A stretch of DNA of 64,000 nt from Lichina pygmaea (taxonomy: Eukaryota > Ascomycota > Lichinomycetes > Lichinales > Lichinaceae): NCBI GenBank assembly GCA_963422465.1, contig OY730173.1, positions 3,938,567 to 4,002,566 of the forward strand, written 5' to 3'. The first letter of the stretch is position 1. The number at the start of each line of letters is the position of its first letter. A model generated the notes under the pieces. The model was not told where the DNA came from. It saw nothing but the letters and a program-made list of their open reading frames with translations, and searched no databases. This document shows positions 11,526 through 22,624 of the stretch, piece by piece. Both the position numbers and the translations under genes were made by a program.

Positions 11526-14500
11526 CCACCTCCTTCACATGGCAAACTCCTGTGAGCCTCAGGCCACTCGTGGCCGTAGTTCTGTGGCTGTGGTTTCCTT
11601 GGGTATTTCTTATGGAAGTTGTAGATAGTGTCTTTGGTGTTGTCAAGATGCTCAATAGGCTCTTCAGTGGCATCTTCAATTAGCCATCCAGACTATTTGA
11701 CCAGGTACTTGAACTTCTGTCAAGACATTGCTGGCTTGGAGTCAAGGATTTCTTCAACCTGGAACTCTTCATCTGTGTCTTGACCAATGACAGGGCCAGA
11801 GTGTTCATTTGATTGGCCAGGGATAGGATTAGCAGGTGTCAGACATAGAAGGGAAACATGAAAGACAGGGTGGATCTTGAGAGTGTGTGGAAGCTCCAGA
11901 TGGCAGGCACAGCTTCCGACTGTCTTCAACACCTTGAATGGTCTAATCCACTTGTCGTCAAGCTCTTTGCATAGGCGGTGTGTCCTGATGTTCTTGGTAT
12001 TCAGCCAAACAAGATCTCCAGTTTGATAGGACAGTGACAGGACTTGATGTAAATTGGCAGTGTGAGCTTGAGCTTCCTGGGATAGTCGGAGTTCAGCTTG
12101 CAACTGTTCCAGAATCTGTATCATTTCTCCAGAGATTTCTATAGTATCTTGGTTGCAGGCTTCACTTGTGGGTGTGATGCTGAGCTGTGGATGGAACTCT
12201 GTGTTGGCAAAGAACAGTGACATGCCAGAGGAATCAGACTGGGAGTTCTTCTGCGTGAACTCTGCCAGAGGAAGCTATTGGACCCAGTCATCTTGGAGAT
12301 AGTTGACATAGGATCTCAGGTAGTGTTCAAGCTCCTGATTCTCTTGTTCTGTCTGACCATCTGTCTCTGGGTGGTGTCCTGAGGATAGTCGTAGCATGAT
12401 GTCAAGATGGGTACAGAGTGCTTTCCAGAATAAGCTGACAAACTGACCTCCTCTGTCTGAGACAATACTCCTGGGCAAGCCATGGGTACAGACAACAAAC
12501 TGGATGACCGTCCAGACAAGATGCGAGGTTGTCATCTCAGCACATGGCACAAAGTGGTGTTCTTTGGTGAGACAGTCAGTGATGACCCAGATGTGCTTGG
12601 CACCAGGGAAGCAGGCATCTCTTGACTTGGGCAAGTCAGTAATGAAATCTATAGCCAGATCCTGCCAACATTGCTGAGGCACAGAAAGAGACAGCAGCTC
12701 TCCTTGGCGATCACAGGCAGGCTTTGCTCAAGAGTAGACATGACAATTCTGGATGTACTACTGTATGATGTTCACCATCTTTAGCCAATAGTACCAACAA
12801 GACAGAAGATTGTGGGTCTTGGCAATCCCAGTGTGGCCAGCCATTGCTTGGTCATGGACTTCTTGGAACAGGTGTAGGTGTAGCTCATTGTTCTCAGGGA
12901 TCCAGAGTCAGTTCTTGTAGAAGAGGCAGTTATTTTCCAAGCTGCAGTCTGAGAGAGACACTTCTTGACTGTGCCTGACACCATCCCTTAGCATCTGTGA
13001 CACTGTTACCACTGGATCACCTTCAGCAAGGTTGTTATAGGCAGCTTGGATGATGTCTGAAAGAGGTGCAGCATCAGGTTTAGTGTCAACTGGTGCAGCT
13101 TCTGAACATCTCAGGATCTGGATAGACTTGACTTGAACCTCTGAATGTGCAAGATTCTTGGGCTTGAGGACAACTTACTCCATGAAGTCTTGACAGGGAT
13201 CACTGTCTGACAGGAGGTCTTGGGAACATTGAGTGAGGGTGTCAGCCTTGCACTGACTGCCTGGACAGTAGCTGATCTTGAAATTGAAGTGTGACAAGAA
13301 CTCGCTCTAACAGGCTTGACAGCAGGAAAGGCACTTTGACGACATGAAGTACTCCAAGTTCTTGTGATCAGAGATCACCTTGACAGGTTCTGGAGATCCT
13401 TCAAGCTCTGCTCACTATTCTTCAAAGGCACAGACAATTGCCAGCAACTCTTTGTCGTAGATCTTGTAGTTGTATTCTGCTGGCAGGTGGTGGCGTGACA
13501 AGAAGGCAACAGAGTGTAGAACTCCTTCATGGTCTGGCTGTGACAGAACAGCACCAGAGACGTAGTCAGAAGTGTCAGTCTCAACAACACCCTCCTTCTC
13601 CAGATCAAAGTGCTGCAGGATGGGTACAGTTCTGAAGGCCTTCTTGATACTTTCAAACAAGTGCTGCTCTGGGGTTTCCCACTTGAAGGCAACATTCTTC
13701 TTGGTCAGAGCTGTGAGTGGGGATGCAAGCTTGGCAAAGTTTTTGATGAACTAGTGGTAGAAGTTTGCAAAGACAATAAAGCTCTGCACTTCCTTGAGAC
13801 TGGCAGGAAGCTTCCACTCCTTGATGGCATCAGTCTTGGCTGGGTCTATACTCACAGATCTGGGTCAGCCGTCTTCAGTGGCAGACTGAATGATGAGGCC
13901 AAGGTACTTGACTTGATGGACTTCAAAGTCACACTTGGAGATGTTGACTTGCAGGCTTACATCTCGTAGTCAACTGAGAACAAGCTTGACGTGCTTCCGG
14001 TGTTCCTTGAGTGTCTGACTGTAGATAAGGATGTCATCCACATAGGCAGTGCCAAAGACATCAAGGATGTCAGGTCTCAAAACATCATTGATGTAGTTCT
14101 GGAACGTGCTTGGAGTATTGGCAAGACCAAAGAGCATGACAAGGTATTCGTAGAGGCCTGAGCGTGTGCGGAACACAGTCTTCTATTCTTCACCTTCCTC
14201 CATCCGGATACAGTTGAAGGCACCAACAATGTCAAGCTTGGTGTACCACACAGCTTTGCAGAGCTGGTCCAATATCTCCCGGATCAGTGGTAGGGGGTAA
14301 CAGTTCTTGATGGTGATGGTGTTGAGTGCTCTGTAGTCTACACAGAAACACAATCCACCTTCTGGCTTCTTGACAAAAAGGACTGGTGCAGTAGCAGGTG
14401 ATGAAGATGCTTGAATGAAGCTCTTGTTCAGGTTCTCTGTCAGGTACTTCTTGAGAACTTCAAGTTCTTCTCTGCTCATGCTGTACAGAGGTCCAGAGGG

Positions 14501-15290
14501 TGCCTGGGTTCCTGGTTCTATCTTGATCTCGTGGTCAACTCCTGGGTGTAGAGGAGGAAGCTTGTCAGTGTCATCCTTGCTGAAGATGTCCAGGAACTTG
14601 TGGTACTGAGCAGGGAGAAGTGTGGCAGGATCCACACACTTCTTTGACTTCAACACCTGCTCAATATCTCTCAGAGAAACACTGAACACCTGGTGATCTG
14701 GCTTGGCAGCAAGGAGAGAAAATGTGGCAGCATTGATGGGGATTAGTGTAGCAGAAAGGGGCTTGGGATCCTGAGGCTTTCCAGCAGATGTCTTGGCTTC
14801 AAGATCCAAAGAGATTGGATAGCCATTGTTTGACTTGAGGCATGCGGATCAGCAGTGATCTGACTTGAACATGATTGAGGTGTTTGTCCAATCAATATGT
14901 GGCCTGTGCTTCTGGAGCCATGGCATCCCCAGAATCACATCATAGTGAAGACCAGGAGACATAAAGAGAGAGACTTCTTCCTGGTGCACGCCATGTGCTG
15001 TGGTCATGATTGTCTTGGCAAGATGTGTGGTTTGTGATGTCTTGCCATCAAACAATCACAATGTGTGTGGGTAGGGGAGAGGTTCTTGGTGAAGAGATTG
15101 CGCAAAGGAAGCACCAATGCAGCCAAATGCTGAACAGCCAGAGTCAATAAGAGTATTGCACTTGAATTTCCCATCTAGGATACAAGGAAGAAACAAGCAC
15201 TTGCTGTCCAACTGCTGGTCTGGAGACAGATAGCAAACATGGAGATCCTTTTCATGTCCTTGGGCGTGACAATAACCAAGGACTACTTGT
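11526..15290 (-). pseudogene. D2 pol
   Basis: Protease near 15150 (IDSGCSAFG). RT 14183-14809 (LCFCVDYRALNTITIKN) and 13970-14176 with intact YVDD. RNase H 13415-13660 (VVETDTSDYVSGAV), integrase core 12275-12682 (DFITDLPKSRDA, SDRGGQF, TDGQTEQ), and integrase C-terminus plus chromodomain start 11720-12223. All lie in one frame apart from stops such as TAG at the Trp after EGEE. Confidence 0.82.
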
Positions 15291-16239
15291 TTTCTGACTC
15301 TGGAGTAGTCTCAACAGTGGCAGACTTGGTGGTGGTTGTGGTGGTGGCAACAACAGGCATGCTTTTCACTGGACAGAAGGTTGAGATGTGAACTTGGTTC
15401 CCACAGTAGAAGCAGAGGCCTTTGCTTCAGCAATGTTCTCACTCTTCTGGCGTCAGCTTAGAGCGGCTGAGATCCATGGTAGGACTTGGTGGCTGTGGCG
15501 TGAAGGCTGACTTGATGAACCCTGGACACAGAACTGAAGCTCCTGACCGTGGAACTGAGGCTTGGGTGGGAGGTGCTTGACATGGACAGTGAGAGTTGGC
15601 AGAAGTGGCACGCAACTGGTTGTCCTGCAGCTGGCATTCCTCAACAAGCTTCTGATAGCTGATGTCCTTGAGGTTGATGCTGACAAGCTGCTTGGCAAGC
15701 TCTTCAGAGACAGCGCATCAAAGATGACACTTCAAGGTCTTGTTGTTGAAGCCTGTGCGTGGAGCATACTGATTGAACTCTGTGAAGAACTCGGCAAAGG
15801 AACAGTTGGCCTGACGCAAGGTGATGAGCTTTCTCTGAGCTAGGAACTCTGGGTCTGGGTCGGAGAAGGCATTCCGGAGATCTTGGACAATGTTGTGCCA
15901 GTCAATGTACTGGCAAGCTGTGATCTTAGCTGAGATATAGGACTGTGCAGTGCCAGTCGTGCATGAAAAGACGTACACAATCCGCGATGTTTCTGTGGGG
16001 TACCGGTCAGTGTTGAGTGTCATCTTGAGTGACAGTGATGTGATGAAGCTCTCAAGCTTCTCATGCGTGATTTCTGTGTTTCTGCCATCGCCACTGAAGA
16101 TCTCTGGGTCAGCAGTGCGTTCAGACTTGGACTTGGGAGTGGTGTTGGTAGCTTGAATTCGCATGAACTCTGCAAACATGTTGCAAAGGAACTTGTCATT
16201 TCCAGCAACTGGCATAGCTTGGTCTGGTTGTTGAGACAT
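15291..16239 (-). pseudogene. D2 gag
   Basis: Starts MSQQPDQAMPVAGND at 16239 and is open for 173 codons to 15718, where a TGA replaces a codon between CHL and CAVSEELAKQL. It continues in frame to a zinc knuckle (CFYCGNQVHISTFC) near 15400, whose expected Gly-His has become Val-His. It is better preserved than the D1 copy and gives the ancestral codons at D1 stops. Confidence 0.8.
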
Positions 16240-16297
16240 GACAAGGACGTGAACATGGCTTGGTGAAGTGTGTTATGGTTGGGTAGGTCTTTCGTAG

Positions 16298-16564
16298 TGT
16301 GACGAGGCAATGGCAGAGCAGAACTCAAGGCTAACTGATTCAGTAACCTTGACCTGACTTGGCTTGAGACTTGAGACTTGGATTGATGTACAAGACGAAA
16401 GACAAGGAAGGAAAAGAGAAAAGAAGAAGGGAAGAAGCTGGGGGAGCAGGAGAAGTTCTTACAGGCAGGAGATACAGCGGAGCAAGCAGGCAACAGTGCA
16501 GATGGGACTTTTCGGCAAGGTGCGTGACTTGTGCCAGATATGCAACTGGGCCAGAACTGTGACA
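16298..16564 (-). repeat. 5' LTR of D2
   Basis: 267 bp, TGTGACGAGG to CTGTGACA on the plus strand. It carries ACGAAAGAC at 16395-16403, the perfect complement of the primer-binding site at 16287-16295. Confidence 0.88.
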
Positions 16565-16795
16565 CAAGCTGTGCTTGCAAATCTTGACACATATGCATGC
16601 TGTGTCAAGTCTGTCAAGCTGTGCTTGTAAATCTTGTCACATGATGTATATGCACACAGTGTCAAGCCACCCCTGGTCAGTCTTGACAGTCACATGACTT
16701 CTTCCTGTGTTATGCTGCTTGGTACTTCCACTCAGTGTTCTGTCTGTTACTCCCTGTAAGTATATAAGAGCTGTGTTTCTCCTGGGTTGTAATAT
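16565..16795 (-). repeat. Type 2 LTR remnant, probably the A1 5' LTR
   Basis: Shares with the type 2 LTRs the run TGTGTTATGCTGCTTGGTAC, the backward TATATAAGAGCTGTG (16762) and the outer end GGGTTGTAAT, where GTAACA is expected. Only the outer half remains. It abuts D2, which fits A1 having extended to here before D2 inserted and a deletion took gag and the inner LTR half. Confidence 0.55.
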
Positions 16796-17747
16796 TGCAC
16801 AGTGACTGTGTAGATTCTCAGTGATAGTGTACAAGGTATGTAATGTACTCCTATACAAACCAGCCCAGCCACTAAAATTCCTGTCACTGCTTGGGTCACA
16901 GAGTATCCCTCTCCCTTCATATCTTGTTACAGAAGTGTGTGGAGAGATGTTAATCACAGAGTAACTCTGTGTTAGGGGGTTGATAACTAAACAGCTCTCT
17001 GAGCAGAAAAACATTACTCTGTAGGTGCACAAAAGCAATTTCACTTTCTAGCTAAAAAGATCACAGGATTTATCTCTGAGATAGAGATGTACTAGGAAGC
17101 AATTGATTGTCTTGCTGCCCTAGAAAGTTGTCCATGCTCTGTAGGGGTGCTCTGTCACAGTTGAGTGTAGCTGTATTGTAGCCAGCTTGTTGTGTGTGGA
17201 TTCTTCTGGCTGTTGTGCTCTAGTATCTTCTGACTCTCTGACTTCCCTGTGGCATCTTGTGTCAGCTTGTGTCAGCCAAGAGCACACTCCAGATAGTGCT
17301 TGAAGTACAGAGTATGTAACATACTGTACATATTGTACTTTGTACTCATACATAAATACAGTACTGTATGGAGGTATGAAAGTACTGAAGTAGCTACAAG
17401 GGATCCAGACACAGGTCACCACACAAGAGCGACTATTCTTGTCGCCTTACAAAAGTCTTGACCAGTCCATCTGTATGTATGTATGTACAGTACGGAAGTA
17501 AAATGTAAGAGTGTCCTGACTGAGCTTGCGAAGGAGGGGAGGTACGTACGGCAGTACCTCCTCGGCACGGGTATCGAACTATCTCGTTGATTGATCAAGA
17601 GAAACCTACAAAGGACGTACTATTCCTTACATATCTACGGTATGTTACGTACTCTAGGACATCCAAAAGAACGAAGGGAAGCTCTCAGGGGGCCGACCTA
17701 AGTGAGCCGTGGTGAGGTAGACCACCAGATGGACAAAGCAGATTTAG
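16796..17747. other. Non-coding spacer at the edge of the single-copy island
   Basis: About 950 bp with no ORF whose protein looks real. It is rich in GTAC and TACGTA steps (17440-17660) and in short direct repeats such as GTATGTATGTA. I recognise no repeat family, RNA gene or further LTR. It presumably holds the distal promoter of the IMP dehydrogenase gene. Confidence 0.5.
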
Positions 17748-17799
17748 TCACGTGAAGAAGCATGTGACGATAGTTTTGTGTGCTCAGACAGTATATATT
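17748..17799 (+). promoter_or_regulatory. Proximal promoter of the IMP dehydrogenase gene
   Basis: A palindromic TCACGTGA E-box (17748-17755) lies 37 bases before a TATA element (TATATATT, 17792-17799), which is 120 bases before the ATG. CACGTG is the core bound by fungal bHLH regulators such as Cbf1 and Pho4. Which factor acts here is not visible. Confidence 0.55.
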
Positions 17800-17918
17800 T
17801 CTGCCCTAACCGGTGCCGGAGCTACAACTATCTTCGATCATTACATCAGCTCCATTCGAACCCACACTACGCGAAGAGAAGCCGATCACTGCGTGTCGAC
17901 ATTGGTGCTTCCTTCAAG

Positions 17919-19919
17919 ATGGTCTCAGCAAATGGTGACGGGGCTTACAAGCGGCAATCCAGCAATGTGAATGGCGACGTCCTTGATTATAGTGCTGCAA
18001 GAGAGGTCCTTGGACAAGACTATGCCCGCCGGGATGGTCTCAGTGCCGAGGACCTACTTGACTCCACACGACACGGTGGCCTGGCTTACAATGATTTTCT
18101 CGTGCTGCCCGGATATATTGGTAGGCCGGCGATGCGGGCCAACGGCATGGAGAGACTGCGTTCCCTGTGGCTGACACTGGCTACAGGCTTTCCGGCATCT
18201 GATGTAAATTTGGACACACAGATCACTCGGCGTATCAGCTTGAAGACGCCTCTCATATCTTCTCCAATGGACACTGTCACCGAGCATTCCATGGCGATTC
18301 ACATGGCTTTGCTTGGCGGTTTGGGTGTTGTTCATCACAACTGCTCGGCAGAGGATCAAGCGGAGATGGTCCGGAAGGTCAAGCGGTACGAGAATGGCTT
18401 CATCCTGGATCCTGTCGTCATAAGCGCCAATACCACCGTAGGAGAGGCCAAACAACTGAAAGAGAAGTGGGGCTTTGGCGGCTTTCCAGTGACTGGTGAG
18501 TCAACGAAAAGGATAGAACTGCCGGGAGAATCTTTCAATGATGTTCAACCATTCTACCTTATAACTTTCGTTCAGCCGAAGTGGTCGAATGACCTTGGGG
18601 AATACCATGGAGATTTCTATCTGAGACTTTATTCACCTTTTGAAAGTCGCGTCGTCAACGAGGGTGCAACAGAAGACTGATCGTCTGTCATCACAAACAG
18701 AGAATGGTACACTGCGCTCGAAGCTCATCGGCATGGTCACAAATCGGGACATCCAATTTCACGCAACACTGGATGATCCTGTGACGGCGGTGATGTCTAC
18801 CGACCTTGTGACCGCGCCCTCGGGAACGACCCTGACAGAAGCAAATGAGGTGTTGAGGAAGTCAAAGAAGGGCAAGTTGCCCGTCGTCGATGAGCGGGGC
18901 AACCTGATATCCTTGCTCTCAAGATCAGATTTGATGAAGAACCTCCACTTTCCCTTGGCGTCGAAGCTACCACACTCGAAGCAGCTCATCTGTGCCGCCG
19001 CGATTGGTACCCGTCCGGACGACAGGCTTAGACTGCAGCGATTGGTCGATGCAGGGCTGGACATTGTGGTCTTGGACAGCTCTCAAGGTAACAGCGTGTA
19101 TCAGATTGAGATGATTCGGTATATCAAGGGACAGTATCCCGGACTGGACGTGATTGCCGGCAATGTCGTCACGCGAGACCAAGCGGCCTCACTCATTGTG
19201 GCCGGTGCAGACGGGTTACGGATTGGAATGGGCAGCGGCAGCGCTTGCATCACGCAGGAAGTCATGGCCGTGGGAAGACCTCAGGCAGCTGCCGTCTTCA
19301 ACGTCTCGTCCTTTGCTGCCCGGTTTGGAGTTCCTTGCGTCGCCGACGGAGGTGTTCAGAACATCGGTCACATTGTCAAGGGGCTGGCACTCGGAGCAAC
19401 AACGGTCATGATGGGCGGCTTGCTCGCTGGGACCACCGAATCACCTGGCAATTACTACGTCAGTCGTGAAGGGCAGTTGGTAAAAGCCTATCGCGGCATG
19501 GGCAGCATCGACGCGATGGAAGACAGGAGGGCGGGGGCGGGAGCGGAGGGCAAAGATAGCCAGCGAAGCAATGCGGGAACTGCCCGCTACTTCTCTGAAG
19601 CTGATCGACTGCTTGTCGCCCAAGGTGTCTCAGGGTCCGTTGTCGACCGAGGGTATGTGGAGGATCTGAGTCTATACGAGCACGGTTCCTGTTGGCCTGA
19701 ATGCTTGCTGACGTCAGTATCAGGTCTGTCACCAAGTTTGTGCCGTATCTCATCGCTGGTCTGCAGCACTCGATGCAGGATATTGGCGTCAAGAGCCTTC
19801 ATGGCCTAAGAGAAGACGTCCGGGAGGGTCAAGTGCGGTTCGAGTTCCGCACCACCAGCGCTCAAGTTGAGGGCAATGTGCACGGCTTGCATACCTTCGA
19901 TAAGAAGCTGTACTCCTGA
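17919..19919 (+). CDS. imdA: Inosine-5'-monophosphate dehydrogenase
   Basis: Converts IMP to XMP with NAD+, the first step towards GMP, in the cytosol. Three introns are inferred from GT-AG ends and family continuity: 18121-18186, 18496-18700 and 19653-19723. The four exons total 1659 nt, 552 aa, normal for the family. Visible features: substrate-domain start [25 protein letters not shown] pair (about residues 135-255), NAD-site DSSQGNS (296-301), catalytic loop GSGSACITQ with Cys353, ADGG with Asp386, flap YRGMGS (Tyr434) and the Arg466-Tyr467 dyad. The ATG (CAAGATGG) gives the usual short N-terminus. Odd: the phosphate-binding MMGS motif reads MMGG (Gly410). The frame is intact and CpG-rich, unlike the surrounding elements. 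Intron 1 is 66 bp and stop-free, so retention would insert 22 residues. Confidence in family is very high; exact activity is inferred. Confidence 0.95.
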
Positions 19920-20204
19920 TAGCACGTGTCTTGAGATGAAGCATTATTATTCCAACAAGTCAACCTCCTATATCGCTAGTGATGCTGCCTACGAGCCTCG
20001 ACCTTTCGGGGGCTTGGTGGTTTCCTGCCCTGTTGTAGGTTAGTGAAACGTACTGTACGTCCGGGCACATGTTCGTCAACAAGGAACTCGCACACAGCCA
20101 ATTGGCCAGTGAAGCAAACATACTCGCAGCACCTTCCTTGCCTCCACCTTTTAGGGTAGCCAACTTTTCACCTACCGCCCTTCCGTGTCCTGGCCAGACC
20201 ATGG

Positions 20205-21815
20205 ATGCACATGCTGCTGCACGTTCTACTCCGTTCAAGGCCGGCCAATCGGCTCGGCAACGGCATCGCCAATTTCCTTCCGCGATGGCTCACCCTACGA
20301 TGTTCTTCAGCAGAGAGACACCACGCCACATGCCCTCGAGGCCTGACCACTGTGACCATGGGCGTTCAGGGAGCAGATGTACCCATCCTCGGATCTCGAT
20401 CTAGACCAATTGCCTCTCCAAGGCCTAGCGCGAGGTACGTTTCGTCCGCCCCCACCACCACGGAGGCCTCGATCAGCATCCTCGCCAGCCCGGTCCATTC
20501 TCTCGTCAATACTCAAGTCCATACTAGCTGCAGCTGGACATCAAAGCTGATGTTCCCATGTGACTCAACAGTGTCATCCTCTTATCGCCGACCAACGAAG
20601 TACTCCTGCTGCACCGCGTCCAACAGGCGACATCGTTCCCCTCGGCGCACGTTTTCCCCGGTGGCAACGTCTCCCCGCAACAAGACGGGAGTCTCCCGGA
20701 TCGCGAAGATGCCCTTCGCTTCCACGCCGATACCCCAGTGTATCGCCTCACTGCTATCAGAGAGTGCTTTGAGGAGAGCGGATATCTGCTGGCTAGACCT
20801 AAAAGCTCGGCAGGGAATGCAGGTGGAGGTGCAGGCGAAGGTGCTGGTTCAGGAGAGAAGATTCAACTACTAGCGCTGGCAGACGACGTGATAAGTACAG
20901 CGAGGAAAGCCGTGCATAACAATGAGATTCGCTTCATGGATTGGCTCGAGGAGGTGGGTGGGATCCCTAATATAGGTAAATATCACCAGGGCTCTTTTTG
21001 CGTCAAAGATGAGTCCATGTCCTCAGCACGGCGTGATATGTTTCCGCGTACCAAAAATTGATCGGCTGATAAAGGTGCCTTACCGCTCAGAGAATCTTGT
21101 ACCCTTCACGCGCTGGGTTACTCCAGAACACATGCCTCGGCGATACTCGACGCAAATGTATCTATATTTCCTGCCACTAGGAGCAAGTGAAGCATGTTGT
21201 TCGCGGACCCAAGCATTCCTGGGGCCTCCTTCGTCCATGACACTATCAAGTCCGTCGTCATCATGGTCATCTTCCTCGTCGACAGAAGGTAAGGGATACA
21301 CCTTGCCAACACCCACAACCGACGGCGGAATCGAGCACACGGCCGCCCGTTTCCTGCATCCCAGCACATGGCTGTTGCTAGCACAGTCCGGCTCGATCAC
21401 CCTTTTCCCGCCGCAATATCTCCTGCTGCACCTGCTCGCCATCGTCCTCAATCTGCGAGGTCTTCCCCCTTCCGTCTCCGCATCACCTTCCCTCTCCCCC
21501 TCCCCCTCCTTCTCCTTGTCTCACCCGACCAGCAAGACGCAACAGCAGCGCGACGCTGTGCTCGACTTCGTGCGCAGCGGCGACCCGCCGTGGACGCAGA
21601 AATACTTCAGTCCGAGTGAGGCCCCGACGAAGATGCCGGACGGTCGGTCCATCCTGCTGCTCGACAGACCCATACCGGAGCTGGCGCGCTTGGGCAGGCG
21701 AGGTGATCCGTCGCGATGCATCCTCATCCGCTTCACCAAACAAGGCCCGAGGGACCTTGACGTGTGCTGGCGCGACGACGTCGAGCGCCTCATCGGTGGC
21801 TCAAGTAAACTGTGA
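20205..21815 (+). CDS. NUDT19-like peroxisomal Nudix hydrolase (acyl-CoA diphosphatase family)
   Basis: Two introns are inferred: 20435-20571 (GTACGT...CAACAG) and 20976-21090 (GTAAAT...CTCAG). The product is 452 aa from 20205, or 401 aa from the ATG at 20358 (GACCATGG), which I think more likely. Motifs: VILLSPTNEVLLLHR, FPSAHVFPGGN, then after an insertion the Nudix half-box RECFEESGYLL (REx2EE, metal-binding Glu), then FTRWVTPEHMPRRYSTQMY and HTAARFL, as in fungal NUDT19 relatives. The C-terminus is Ser-Lys-Leu, a canonical PTS1, so import into peroxisomes is expected. Family members cleave CoA and acyl-CoA to 3',5'-ADP and (acyl) phosphopantetheine. A Gly-Ala-rich insert follows the Nudix box. 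The frame is intact and lies 285 bp downstream of the IMP dehydrogenase gene, on the same strand. Confidence 0.88.
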
Positions 21816-22624
21816 CGATGGGTGGAATGGTCGGCGTTACGCGGATATGGTACAGGGTTGGCAAAGAAGAACTGTATGAGGTCGGATGGTCTGCAGATGG
21901 GTACCGTGTAACTTCATAGAGAATTGTAACTGGGGAGTAGCTCGAACATCTGAATGAATGTAGAAGTTTTTTCTTCCCTCTGAAACACTTTCGATGTAGG
22001 GGATTAATCTGAGAACGATGCCCTGCTCTCCAAGATAACAATATCCCGACAGATGGAAAAGGACCCACAACAACAGTATCAACAAGAACAACATCTCCTC
22101 TCCTATGGCATTACTCGAGAAAGTCGCCATGTTCTTTCTCCTCCTTCGTGCCCGACTCTAAAAAACAGTGCAAAAGGTCCGCGGGGCAGTCGCGAACAAC
22201 AAGCATGTAGATTTGGAGAGTACCGGTATGGGGGAAAGATTGGGGTCAAAAAGAGACGAGGGGACGTCCCTAGTGAGAATGAAGCCCTCTTGTGCTCCAG
22301 CGTACGACACACCAAATCCATCCATCTCCGAGGCGCGCCTGGCCTCGTCGGTATTGCCGACTTGTAGGGGATTATCGAAGGGTGGATGACGCGAGGCTTT
22401 TGCGGACACCACCCTGGCAGATCGTCCTCCCACTAACGGCGCAGTCCACGTAGCACGCAGCCCGCTTGAGTCATGCTCCCCGAGTCGTGGTCGCAGATGT
22501 GCTGCTGTAGATGCCTACAGCGTCATCGCGTGCTGTAACGGCGGGTGGAATCCATGTCCGGGTGCCTGGCGGCAACGAACCCATCGTCCGTAAAAGCGGT
22601 GTTGTCAAGGCGATCGTTGCGGAC
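21816..22624. other. Intergenic region between convergent genes
   Basis: About 800 bp between the Nudix stop (21815) and the end of the minus-strand RBR gene (22625). It should hold both 3' ends. Six-frame ORFs here are short and have no recognisable content, and I see no repeat or RNA gene. Confidence 0.5.

Larger units (their letters stand above)
11141..16564 (-). mobile_element. D2: full-length family D element
   Basis: Minus-strand copy of D1: 5' LTR at right (16298-16564), gag, pol, chromodomain, 3' LTR at left (11141-11521). Its 5' LTR keeps more CpG than D1. The flanks do not give a matching 5 bp duplication (TGTCC at left, CAAGC at right), so one side was probably lost by deletion or recombination after insertion. 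Confidence 0.88.

Noticed and set aside
16637-17044. 135-codon minus-strand ORF
   Set aside because: It runs across the end of an LTR remnant into spacer; composition and content do not look like protein.
18054-18455. Minus-strand ORF opposite IMPDH
   Set aside because: It is a shadow of the conserved plus-strand exon; its protein has no recognisable features.
19500-19590. Possible extra intron in IMPDH around [13 protein letters not shown]
   Set aside because: The sequence aligns with the variable flap insert of fungal IMPDH and the frame is open, so no intron is needed.
17757-21815. Mycophenolate-type biosynthetic cluster around a resistant IMPDH
   Set aside because: No polyketide synthase, prenyltransferase, P450 or transporter gene is present. 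The neighbours are a Nudix hydrolase and an RBR ligase.
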